From Lewinellaceae bacterium (GTDB lineage: Bacteria; Bacteroidota; Bacteroidia; Chitinophagales; Saprospiraceae): a DNA stretch of 64,000 bases. Below the pieces are notes generated by a model, which was not told the DNA's origin, searched no databases, and saw nothing but the letters and a program-made list of their open reading frames with translations. Shown here one piece after another: positions 15,234 through 22,463 of the stretch; the first letter of the stretch is position 1, and each line of letters starts with the position of its first letter. A program made the translations under genes and the position numbers. The DNA lies in NCBI GenBank assembly GCA_020636435.1, contig JACJXX010000002.1, positions 248,001 through 312,000 of the forward strand. Reading direction: 5' to 3'.

Positions 15234-17063
15234 ATGTCCCACCACAGCCTGATGGATGCCGTCCGCGACCTGGAGCAAAACGGCAAACTGGTAAGAATAA
15301 AAATGGAAGCCGACCCGGATTTGGAGATGGCCGAGATTCAGCGGCGCGTCTATGAGGCGCAGGGGCCAGCTCTGTTCTTCGAGCGGGTTAAGGGCAGCCC
15401 TTTCCCTGCCGTATCCAATATTTACGGTACTTTTGAGCGGACCGAATTCCTCTTTCGACATACCTTGAAGAAAGTGCAGAAGGTGATCGAGCTGAAAGCC
15501 GACCCGGCCAACTTCTTCAAAAACCCGTTCCGCTACCTCTCGGCGCCCTTTACCGCTGTTTCCGCCCTGCCGATGCGCAGCCGTTTCGGCGCGCCCATAC
15601 TGCACGGGCGTACGACGGTAAGCCAACTGCCGCAGGTGAAATCCTGGCCGATGGACGGCGGCGCCTTCGTCACCCTGCCCCAGGTGCTGACTCTGCCGCC
15701 CGGCAGCCGCAACATCATGCAGTCCAACCTGGGCATGTACCGCATCCAGTTGTCCGGCAATGAATACATTGCCGATCAGGAAGTGGGCATGCACTACCAG
15801 ATCCACCGGGGCATCGGCGTACACCACACCGCCTACAACAAAAGCGAGGAACCCTTTCGGGCCTCCATCTTTGTGGGCGGGCCGCCTTCCCACGCCTTTG
15901 CCGCCATCATGCCTATGCCGGAGGGCCTCTCCGAGCTGACCTTCGCCGGCATGCTGGGGGGGCGGCGCTTCCGCTACCTGTGGCGCCAGGGCCATATTCT
16001 ATCCGCCGATGCCGACTTTGCGATAACCGGCATCATCCGCAAAGGGCAGAAAAAGCCGGAAGGGCCCTTTGGCGACCACCTGGGTTACTACAGCCTGCAG
16101 CACGATTTCCCGGTTATGGAAGTAGAGCATGTGTACCACCGCAAAAATGCCGTCTGGCACTTTACTGCCGTGGGCCGCCCGCCGCAGGAGGACTCCAGCT
16201 TTGGTTATCTCATCCACGAGCTGGTCAAGCTGCTGACGCCACAGGAATTTCCGGGTATTGTGGAGATCAATGCCGTAGACGCAGCCGGCGTGCACCCCCT
16301 GCTGCTGGCCATCGGCAGCGAACGCTATATGCCCTTCCGGGAGCGCCGCCCGGAAGAAATCCTCACCCAGGCCAACCGCATCCTGGGCTCCGGGCAGACC
16401 TCCCTGGCCAAGTTCCTCTTCATTGCCGCCGAAGGCGACGCCCCGGGCCTCAATACGCACGACATTTCCGGCTTCTTTCGCCACGTGCTGGAACGGGTAG
16501 ACTGGACGCGCGACCTCCACTTTCAGACCAAAACCACCATTGACACGCTCGATTATTCCGGCTCCGGATGGAATGCCGGCTCGAAAGTCGCAATCGCCTG
16601 TTGCGGAGATAAAAAACGAACGCTGACAACAGAGCTTCCCAACGGATTCAGCCTGCCGGAAGGCTTCCACAACCCGCGTTTTGCCCAACCCGGCATCCTG
16701 TCCATAGAAGGCCCGGCATTTATCGATGAAAGCTCCTACAAAGACGGGGAGTTGCTGGCTAAAGACCTGGAACGCTTCTCCATGGAAAGCATTCCTCTCG
16801 TTATTCTTTGCGACGATAGTAATTTTGTTGGCGCCACGCTCAACAACTTTCTCTGGGTAGCCTTCACCCGCGCCAATCCTTCCCACGACATACACGGGGT
16901 AAAGGCGTTCATAGAACACAAACACTGGGGTTGCCACGGGCCGGTCATCATCGACGCCCGCATCAAGCCGCATCACGCCCCGCCCCTGATCGAGGATAAA
17001 AAGGTGAAGGAGAAGGTGGATAGGATGTTTGCGAAGGGGGGAGAGTTGGAGGGATTGGGATAA
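15234..17063 (+). CDS. UbiD family (prenyl-FMN-dependent) decarboxylase
   Basis: 609 residues, longer than E. coli UbiD (about 497) but typical of the larger UbiD-like group in Bacteroidota. Family landmarks: the N-terminal MDAVRDLEQNGKLVRI, VGMHYQIHRGIGVHH near the cofactor site, and the catalytic EGPFGDHLGYYS with the conserved Glu and Asp. Such enzymes reversibly decarboxylate aromatic or conjugated acids and need prenylated FMN made by UbiX, which is not in the window. A role in menaquinone synthesis is possible for a menaquinone-using organism but not shown. Confidence 0.85.
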   Translation: MSHHSLMDAVRDLEQNGKLVRIKMEADPDLEMAEIQRRVYEAQGPALFFERVKGSPFPAVSNIYGTFERTEFLFRHTLKKVQKVIELKADPANFFKNPFRYLSAPFTAVSALPMRSRFGAPILHGRTTVSQLPQVKSWPMDGGAFVTLPQVLTLPPGSRNIMQSNLGMYRIQLSGNEYIADQEVGMHYQIHRGIGVHHTAYNKSEEPFRASIFVGGPPSHAFAAIMPMPEGLSELTFAGMLGGRRFRYLWRQGHILSADADFAITGIIRKGQKKPEGPFGDHLGYYSLQHDFPVMEVEHVYHRKNAVWHFTAVGRPPQEDSSFGYLIHELVKLLTPQEFPGIVEINAVDAAGVHPLLLAIGSERYMPFRERRPEEILTQANRILGSGQTSLAKFLFIAAEGDAPGLNTHDISGFFRHVLERVDWTRDLHFQTKTTIDTLDYSGSGWNAGSKVAIACCGDKKRTLTTELPNGFSLPEGFHNPRFAQPGILSIEGPAFIDESSYKDGELLAKDLERFSMESIPLVILCDDSNFVGATLNNFLWVAFTRANPSHDIHGVKAFIEHKHWGCHGPVIIDARIKPHHAPPLIEDKKVKEKVDRMFAKGGELEGLG

Positions 17064-17073
17064 GGGTTAATAA

Positions 17074-17433
17074 TCACACCAGCTCATCCTCGTCCCAGTT
17101 CTTGCGTTTGGGCTTTTCCAGTTCCGGCAGTTCGAGCCCATCCTCTTCCGGCTGGCCCGAACCGAGGCGGCGCATTTCCTTTTCCATTTCCCGGTCCTCC
17201 CAATCTTCATCTATGGAGCCAACTCCGGGAAAACCGAAAATTTTAAAATACTTGATCGCAATCCCCAAGCCCATACCCAGAATCGGCCACATAAACCACC
17301 AGGAACCAAAAGAAGTTAACACATTCAACAAGAGAAAAAATACGCTCAGCGCCACAAATATACCTAAACGCCGATAAAAGCGCTTTTTTTCGCGAACGCG
17401 GCTGCGAGCCGCCTGGTATTCGTAATCGGACAT
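17074..17433 (-). CDS. 2TM-domain membrane protein
   Basis: 119 residues from the ATG at 17433 (SDYEYQAARSRVREKKRFYRRLG), preferred over an upstream ATG at 17478 because the 2TM family normally begins like this. Two membrane helices (about 21-40, FVALSVFFLLLNVL; and about 46-65, WWFMWPILGMGLGIAIKYF) are followed by an acidic tail (IDEDWEDREMEKEMRRLG). In Bacteroidota this domain is found alone or attached to histidine kinases. The function of the stand-alone form is unknown. It is convergent with the UbiD gene, 10 bp apart. Confidence 0.78.
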   Translation of the reverse strand: MSDYEYQAARSRVREKKRFYRRLGIFVALSVFFLLLNVLTSFGSWWFMWPILGMGLGIAIKYFKIFGFPGVGSIDEDWEDREMEKEMRRLGSGQPEEDGLELPELEKPKRKNWDEDELV

Positions 17434-17519
17434 GGATACTAAATTTTGAATGAATGCCTCCCCAACAATTAAAAACAATAGAGGAGCCTCAAGTTCAATA
17501 GTTCCCCAATTTAAAGCGC

Positions 17520-17891
17520 TCAGGCCCTGGTTGCAACTTTATCCGACGAAAAGAAGGCCTGCCTCGCCAGGCTGCCCGTCCACGCGCCCAGGCCGCCGAA
17601 CAGGCCGCCAAAACAGGCCGTCAGCAATACCATCATGCCAGGCCCCAGGCCACCGAACAGGCCGCCCATCCGAGCCGCCAGAATACTGTCGTTCAAAACG
17701 TTTAGGTAACCAGCGTACCCCCCCCACATCAGAGCAGCGCCCAGAAAACCGGCAAGAAAGGCCTGGGCAGGCTTCAAATGAAACCCCAAAGCCAGCAGAA
17801 ATGCCAACAGCGGCAGAGACCACCAGGGGAGGAAATACTGGAGGATGGCGCCAAAGGCGATCAGGGATAAAATGTAAATGGCTGTTTTCAT
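17520..17891 (-). CDS. Small Gly/Ala-rich membrane protein, unknown function
   Basis: 123 residues with about four hydrophobic segments (AIYILSLIAFGAILQYFL; LPLLAFLLALGFHL; AFLAGFLGAALMWGGYAGY; GMMVLLTACFGGLFGGLGAW) and two GGLFGGLG motifs. No family recognised. It lies 86 bp upstream of the 2TM gene on the same strand and may share its transcript. The upstream gap 17892-18104 carries only short TGGATGG/ATCCAACC-type repeats. Confidence 0.65.
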   Translation of the reverse strand: MKTAIYILSLIAFGAILQYFLPWWSLPLLAFLLALGFHLKPAQAFLAGFLGAALMWGGYAGYLNVLNDSILAARMGGLFGGLGPGMMVLLTACFGGLFGGLGAWTGSLARQAFFSSDKVATRA

Positions 17892-18104
17892 GGATGGTTG
17901 TATGGTTGTATTATTATATGGTTAAATGGCTGTATGGCTGCCTTGTTCCGGGAAAGTGACGGGGTACCGTTCAGAAAAGTGTGCCATCTTGAGCATAAAC
18001 CAGGCTTCGGCACGGGACTTCCTTCGGTCGCTTCCGACTTCAACGCCAGTTCGTCCAAAGTCCAAAACCATCCAACCATCCAGCCATCCAACAATCCAAC
18101 CAAA

Positions 18105-20534
18105 TCATCTCCCCTTCACCCCAAACTCCGTCATAAACCGAATGGGCTGGCTTCGGTCGCCCGGCCCTTTCATCAGAAACAGCTTATTGTAGCTGCCCTC
18201 CCTCCACTGCTCCACCATGCTTTGATAATAGGGGCTGCCTGGATTGCCCGACTGGCCGCCGGGGTAAATGCCATAGGCCTGTACCGGGTCGCTCAGTTCC
18301 ACAACCATGCGCCAGGAGGGGCCGTGGTCTTCCTTAATCGCGTTGGGGGCATCTCTATACCCGCCCACATCGATCAAGCCGGTAGAAAAGGGTTCGATCC
18401 GCGCCAGATGGCTGATATGGGTATTTTTATAAGCACTCCAGCTTTTGCTCCCCCCTTCTTCCAGTATCGCCTCCAAAGACAGCAGCGCCACATCGGCGGC
18501 GGTTTCCAGGGAGGCGGTTTCCTTAATGTCGAAGACCGGGTGGCCAGGATGGGAACGCATCAGGCTCAAAAGCACCCATTTTTCGGGGATGATAAGTTCC
18601 AGAGAATCTTTCAGGGCATACAGCTCGTCGAAGGCCAAATGCTCCATCTCATTTAGCCAACGGTCGAAAAGCACCGGGGCAGCCGCCTCTTTTTCAAAGC
18701 GAAAATCCCATTGGCGCAGCTCTTGTATTTCCGGATGGTCCCGCAACGTTGAATTCGTAGAATCCAGCAGGCTGAGCAATAAAGGCGCGCCTTCCTCCGC
18801 CAGGATGCTGTAATTGTCCAGTTGCAGGGCCATCATATCCTTTACGGTGATGCTGTCCATCTCTTCGAGCCGGCGGTTGATGTAGCGCCCGCGGTAATGG
18901 TCAAACCGCCCGTTATAGTAGTAGGGATAGCTGGCCCCTGTGGAATTTTGGTTGGCGGAAGAAACAAAGCCCCGTTCCGGGTTGCGCACCTGGGGAAGCT
19001 GACCCCTCGGGATAAACCCGTACCAGGCGTTTTCGGGGTCGCTGCCATCCTGTACGAAGCGCCCCTGCTGATCTCTCTTCAATGGCAGGTTGCCGTTTAC
19101 AGTAATGGCAATATCGCCGGCCCGGCTGGCAAAGGCGAAATTCTGCGCCGGGCTTTCGTAGGCCTTCAGGGCTTCGGTGTAATCCTCCAGGCCTTTGCCC
19201 TTCATCAGCCGCAGGAAAGTGCCGATCTCGTAGAAGGGCTTGGCTTCCGGAACCTCGAGCGCCAGCCAGTGCATGGCCATATCCTGCCTGGGCCCTGGCT
19301 CTTCGTAAACTACCGGGCCCCAAACGGTATATTTCACCGTATCCAGTACCGGCTCTTTGCGGCCGCGGACATTGATCACCTCCACCAGGCGGCTGACGGC
19401 CTTCGCCTGCCCCCCGTAATGATAGGCATTCTTCTCCTCGTCCGCCCACCGGACTTTGTACCAGTCCAGCACATCATGGCCTGCGTTGGTGACGCCCCAG
19501 GCTATATTTTCGTTAAAGCCGATGATGATGCCCGGAACGCCGGGCAGTGAAACCCCATAGGCATTCATCCCCGGCACCGACAGCTGCAGTTCGTACCATA
19601 TTGCCGGCAGCCGGAGGCCGAGGTGGGGGTCATTGCACAGAAGGGGGTTGCCATTTGCCGTTTTGCTGCCCGCCACCGCCCAGTTGTTGCTGCCGACGCC
19701 GTCCGGCGGCTGAGGCAATTGCCGGTGAGGCAGCAGGCCGCTCATCATCTCGGCGGCAGGGGCTGCTTCGCGTTCCAGAGGCAGTTTTTCGAAGTCCCAG
19801 ATTACGTTTTCGGGAATGACCGGCGACTGGCGGGGGTCAGCCTCGGGGAAGAGCAGGGCAAAGGCCTCCGGCCCCAGTAAGGCGTATGTATTGGTGGCGG
19901 GAATATCATCATTGCGGGAACAGAGGTTTTCGGCCATGTATTTGAACAACATGGCGCACTTCAGGGGCGACCAGGGTTCGGGCGCATAGCCCATCAGCTT
20001 GAACTCCAGCGGATAATCAGCGGGGCTAAGAGCGGCAATGTAAACGTTGACACCCGCCGAATAGGCTTCGAGCAGGGCCAGTTCTTCCGGAGAACGGCTC
20101 CAGCCTTTCAGCGCGTTTTCGGCAGCCAGCAGCATGCCTTTCCGGCGTTGGTTGCGGTCGTATTCCAATGCCCGTTCGCCGATAATTTCTGAAATGCGGC
20201 CCACCGCCGCCCGGGAAATGAAATCCATCTGCCACAGCCGGTCTTTGGCGGTCAGGTAGCCCTGGACGAAAGCGCCGTCTTTCATGTTGCCGGCGAAAAT
20301 GTGAGGCGCCATGTGCTCGTCGAAAGCCACCTGAACCGGCCCTTCCAACCCGGCAAAAGAAGGCGCCGGGCCGGGCCGCGCATCTACCGGCTCCGCATTC
20401 TGCCAAAACCCGGTAAACGGGCTGAATAACGGGCCCAAAGCCGGAAGCGGAGACCCGAAAGGCTGGTGCATGTCGACGATCGCAGCCAGTGCGGCAGACA
20501 GTGCGGCTGCCGCCAAAAACTTTACGATCCGCAT
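18105..20534 (-). CDS. Penicillin acylase family protein (peptidase S45, Ntn-hydrolase)
   Basis: 809 residues, usual length for the S45 precursor. A signal peptide or anchor (FLAAAALSAALAAIV) is followed by the alpha-chain region (GPVQVAFDEHMAPHIFAGN, GYLTAKDRLWQMDF, GRISEIIGERAL). The autoprocessing site precedes Ser282 in GVGSNNWAVAG, the N-terminal nucleophile of the beta chain. Beta-chain landmarks are CNDPHLGLRLPAIWYEL and PGIIIGFNENIAWGVTNA. Such enzymes hydrolyse amide bonds of beta-lactams or N-acyl-homoserine lactones in the periplasm; which one cannot be told. It is divergent from the lipoprotein at 20595. Confidence 0.93.
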   Translation of the reverse strand: MRIVKFLAAAALSAALAAIVDMHQPFGSPLPALGPLFSPFTGFWQNAEPVDARPGPAPSFAGLEGPVQVAFDEHMAPHIFAGNMKDGAFVQGYLTAKDRLWQMDFISRAAVGRISEIIGERALEYDRNQRRKGMLLAAENALKGWSRSPEELALLEAYSAGVNVYIAALSPADYPLEFKLMGYAPEPWSPLKCAMLFKYMAENLCSRNDDIPATNTYALLGPEAFALLFPEADPRQSPVIPENVIWDFEKLPLEREAAPAAEMMSGLLPHRQLPQPPDGVGSNNWAVAGSKTANGNPLLCNDPHLGLRLPAIWYELQLSVPGMNAYGVSLPGVPGIIIGFNENIAWGVTNAGHDVLDWYKVRWADEEKNAYHYGGQAKAVSRLVEVINVRGRKEPVLDTVKYTVWGPVVYEEPGPRQDMAMHWLALEVPEAKPFYEIGTFLRLMKGKGLEDYTEALKAYESPAQNFAFASRAGDIAITVNGNLPLKRDQQGRFVQDGSDPENAWYGFIPRGQLPQVRNPERGFVSSANQNSTGASYPYYYNGRFDHYRGRYINRRLEEMDSITVKDMMALQLDNYSILAEEGAPLLLSLLDSTNSTLRDHPEIQELRQWDFRFEKEAAAPVLFDRWLNEMEHLAFDELYALKDSLELIIPEKWVLLSLMRSHPGHPVFDIKETASLETAADVALLSLEAILEEGGSKSWSAYKNTHISHLARIEPFSTGLIDVGGYRDAPNAIKEDHGPSWRMVVELSDPVQAYGIYPGGQSGNPGSPYYQSMVEQWREGSYNKLFLMKGPGDRSQPIRFMTEFGVKGR

Positions 20535-20594
20535 ATTGTTTGAAATGTGTTTTTCATAAAGACTAACCCTTAAAGGCTAAAGCGAGCTAAATGT

Positions 20595-21149
20595 ATGAAA
20601 AAAAACATTCTTATCAGTATCCTTTGCATGCTCCTCTCGGCATGCGGCGGGCAGGAAGCCCAAACAGGAGGCAACGCTGCCAGCCCGAAATACCGGACGA
20701 CCGCCCCTTCTCTTCTGTATTTCAAAAACATGCGCAGCACCTATTACGAAATGATCGAACAACCGGGCACCCGCACCGAGCTCTATCGGCTGCGAAAATT
20801 CGAAAAGGCAACTCAGGAGCCGATACTGATCCCCGTTATTGCCAACAACTGGTTGAAGGATGAGGCGTACCTCATGCTGGAGCCTGCCGGATTCGGCGAG
20901 GCTTTTGCATCGCCCCTAACCATCCGGTGGGAAACCCAAAGCGATTCGGGCCTGTACCGGCTGCAACCGGCAACAGCGGCCCGGCAACAGGAAATGGCCC
21001 TGCAACTCTATGAACACCTCAAGGCAGGCCGGCAGTTGAACGCCCTGGCTGCCGACTCTACATGGGTTCCTTTGTTTGCAGGCAGAGACAGCCGAAACTA
21101 CTACCTGACCACCGTACGGGACTACCTCCGGCTGACAGAAGCCTTATAA
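20595..21149 (+). CDS. Lipoprotein of unknown function
   Basis: 184 residues. It has a lipoprotein signal (MKKNILISILCMLLSACGG, lipobox LSAC with the lipid-bearing cysteine at about 17). The mature part has no recognised domain; motifs include YFKNMRSTYYEMIEQPGTRTELYRLRKFE and DSRNYYLTTVRDYLRLTEAL. It is probably anchored to the outer membrane. It has its own upstream region shared with the divergent penicillin acylase gene. Confidence 0.75.
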   Translation: MKKNILISILCMLLSACGGQEAQTGGNAASPKYRTTAPSLLYFKNMRSTYYEMIEQPGTRTELYRLRKFEKATQEPILIPVIANNWLKDEAYLMLEPAGFGEAFASPLTIRWETQSDSGLYRLQPATAARQQEMALQLYEHLKAGRQLNALAADSTWVPLFAGRDSRNYYLTTVRDYLRLTEAL

Positions 21150-21358
21150 CTAGCCCCTTATATTTGTTTATTATGTCACAAAATCTACTAAATATAACCC
21201 AAGCCGATCCATTCACGAATCCGGACAAATTGTGACGTCGCAAACGGGAGTGATTCTTAGAATCTTTGTTACAGCATGTCGGCCGCACCTCCTTTTTTTA
21301 TGAGGTTGCGGGGATACATGGCACGAAGAAGGGTGTCACAAAAAAAAATCGCAATCAG

Positions 21359-21389
21359 TTGTCTTTTATTATAAAACATCCTATGTTTG
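21359..21389 (+). promoter_or_regulatory. Predicted promoter of a small RNA
   Basis: TTG (21359-21361), 20-bp spacer, TATGTTTG (21382-21389), an exact match to the Bacteroidota TAnnTTTG -7 box. No gene with a start codon follows before the terminator at 21439-21467. Confidence 0.5.
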
Positions 21390-21395
21390 TAGAGA

Positions 21396-21467
21396 ATCTT
21401 AAAAAGTAGTTTTTGTGTTTATTTGTTTGGGTTAGAGGCCCTTGCTTCTTGTAAGCAAGGGTTTTTT
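21396..21467 (+). ncRNA. Putative small RNA (about 70 nt) ending in a rho-independent terminator
   Basis: The 475-bp gap 21150-21624 has no plausible ORF but contains a good promoter (21359-21389) and, about 50 nt after the predicted start, a terminator: CCCTTGCTT / AAGCAAGGG with a 5-nt loop (21439-21461) followed by TTTTTT. The transcript would begin near 21396. It does not resemble tmRNA, 6S RNA or RNase P RNA as far as can be read. It could also be a leader decaying before the DUF1573 region, but that gene is on the other strand. Confidence 0.45.
21439..21467 (+). terminator. Rho-independent terminator of the putative small RNA
   Basis: A 9-bp perfect stem CCCTTGCTT/AAGCAAGGG with loop CTTGT, directly followed by six T. 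Confidence 0.7.
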
Positions 21468-21563
21468 GCTTTTTGCCTCCCGGCGGAAGCCCATTGTGAG
21501 ACAAATCAAAAGAAAAAATGTTGCAGGATCGCCCTGAGCAATAAATAACATTGCTAAAACAGC

Positions 21564-21600
21564 AAGGCCCTGGAAAACTCATTTCGTTTTCCAGGGCCTT
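21564..21600. terminator. Perfect 15-bp hairpin behind the DUF1573 gene
   Basis: Arms 21564-21578 and 21586-21600 (AAGGCCCTGGAAAAC and its exact complement) with a 7-nt loop, 24 bp beyond the stop of the minus-strand DUF1573 gene. It can serve that gene and also block readthrough from the small-RNA side. Confidence 0.65.
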
Positions 21601-21624
21601 CGCTTTGCAGGGCAAATATTTTGC

Positions 21625-22095
21625 TTAGTTGCTGTTAAACATATTGCCCTCGTTTTCCGGCAGGCCGGCGGGTTCTTCCGCCTTCTTGACCACCTCGCCC
21701 TGAATGGTCAGCATCTGCTGTTCGTCGCCGGCATTGGTGGTCAGCGTTACCCGCTTGGTGAATTTGCCGAGGCGGTTCGTATCATAACGGACCTTGATCT
21801 CGTTGGATTCGCCCGGAGCGATAGGCTCTTTGGGATAGGTGGGTACTGTACAGCCACAGCTCCCCTTTGCATGTGTAATGATCAGGGGTTCATTACCCGT
21901 GTTCGTAAACTTGAATACGCGGTAAGGGTCCGATCCCTGTTCGATGACGCCATAGTCCACCGTTTCGGTTTCAAAAGTCATCACTGCGCCGTCTTGTTGG
22001 CCGGCAGCCTGCAGGGCCGGTGCGGTATCATCCTGGCTATATCCTACGGCAGCTACCAATAGCAGCATGGCCAAAGCTGAAAGTACTTTCTTCAT
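21625..22095 (-). CDS. DUF1573 domain protein (secreted Ig-like)
   Basis: About 156 residues from the ATG near 22095 (KKVLSALAMLLLVAAVGYSQ signal peptide); a longer GTG start at 22143 would add a stretch encoded by poly-A and is unlikely. The DUF1573 domain spans about 37-135: FETETVDYGVIEQGSDPYRVFKFTNTG, the conserved SCGCTVPTYPKEPIAPGES motif and KFTKRVTLTTNA. In Bacteroidota these ASPM/SPD-2-like Ig folds are periplasmic or surface proteins of unknown role. It is followed by a strong hairpin terminator. Confidence 0.88.
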   Translation of the reverse strand: MKKVLSALAMLLLVAAVGYSQDDTAPALQAAGQQDGAVMTFETETVDYGVIEQGSDPYRVFKFTNTGNEPLIITHAKGSCGCTVPTYPKEPIAPGESNEIKVRYDTNRLGKFTKRVTLTTNAGDEQQMLTIQGEVVKKAEEPAGLPENEGNMFNSN

Positions 22096-22374
22096 CACGA
22101 TTTTTTTTTTAATTTTAAATGAGTATCCACAAAAATACTGCACTCTGAGGCAAAATAAAAGTTTTGTATTTGCGAAATGGTTAATAAGATGTTAAACCAA
22201 ACCCTGTTCGGATTTTTTGCCCCGTGAGCGATGATTTTTTTATCGGGCCGCTAAAGTGTCAAATTTATAGAAGAGCGAACCGGCGGGAAGGCAATTTCAA
22301 AGGCTTCATTGTGAACATTTAAGCCGCCGAAATTGTAATTTACCTGGCTGAATTTCTGCAAAATTTTTCGTATT

Positions 22375-22426
22375 TTCGCACTATCTTTAGAAAGCCTGTT
22401 GAAATTTTATTTCGCAAAAGTGCGAA
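22375..22426. promoter_or_regulatory. Possible operator/promoter region of the 2-oxoacid dehydrogenase gene
   Basis: TTCGCACT (22375-22382) and its exact inverse AGTGCGAA (22419-22426) flank a TATCTTTA box (22382-22389) that resembles a Bacteroidota -7 element but lacks a clear -33. The remainder of the 368-bp gap 22096-22463 holds nothing recognisable. Confidence 0.35.
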
Positions 22427-22463
22427 TACCCTACCAGATTAACCAAGTTAACCAGAAGAGCTT

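Noticed and set aside
17450..17959. 169-codon plus-strand ORF rich in Pro/Arg/Ser
   Set aside because: Antisense to a membrane protein gene; its low-complexity composition is that of a shadow frame.
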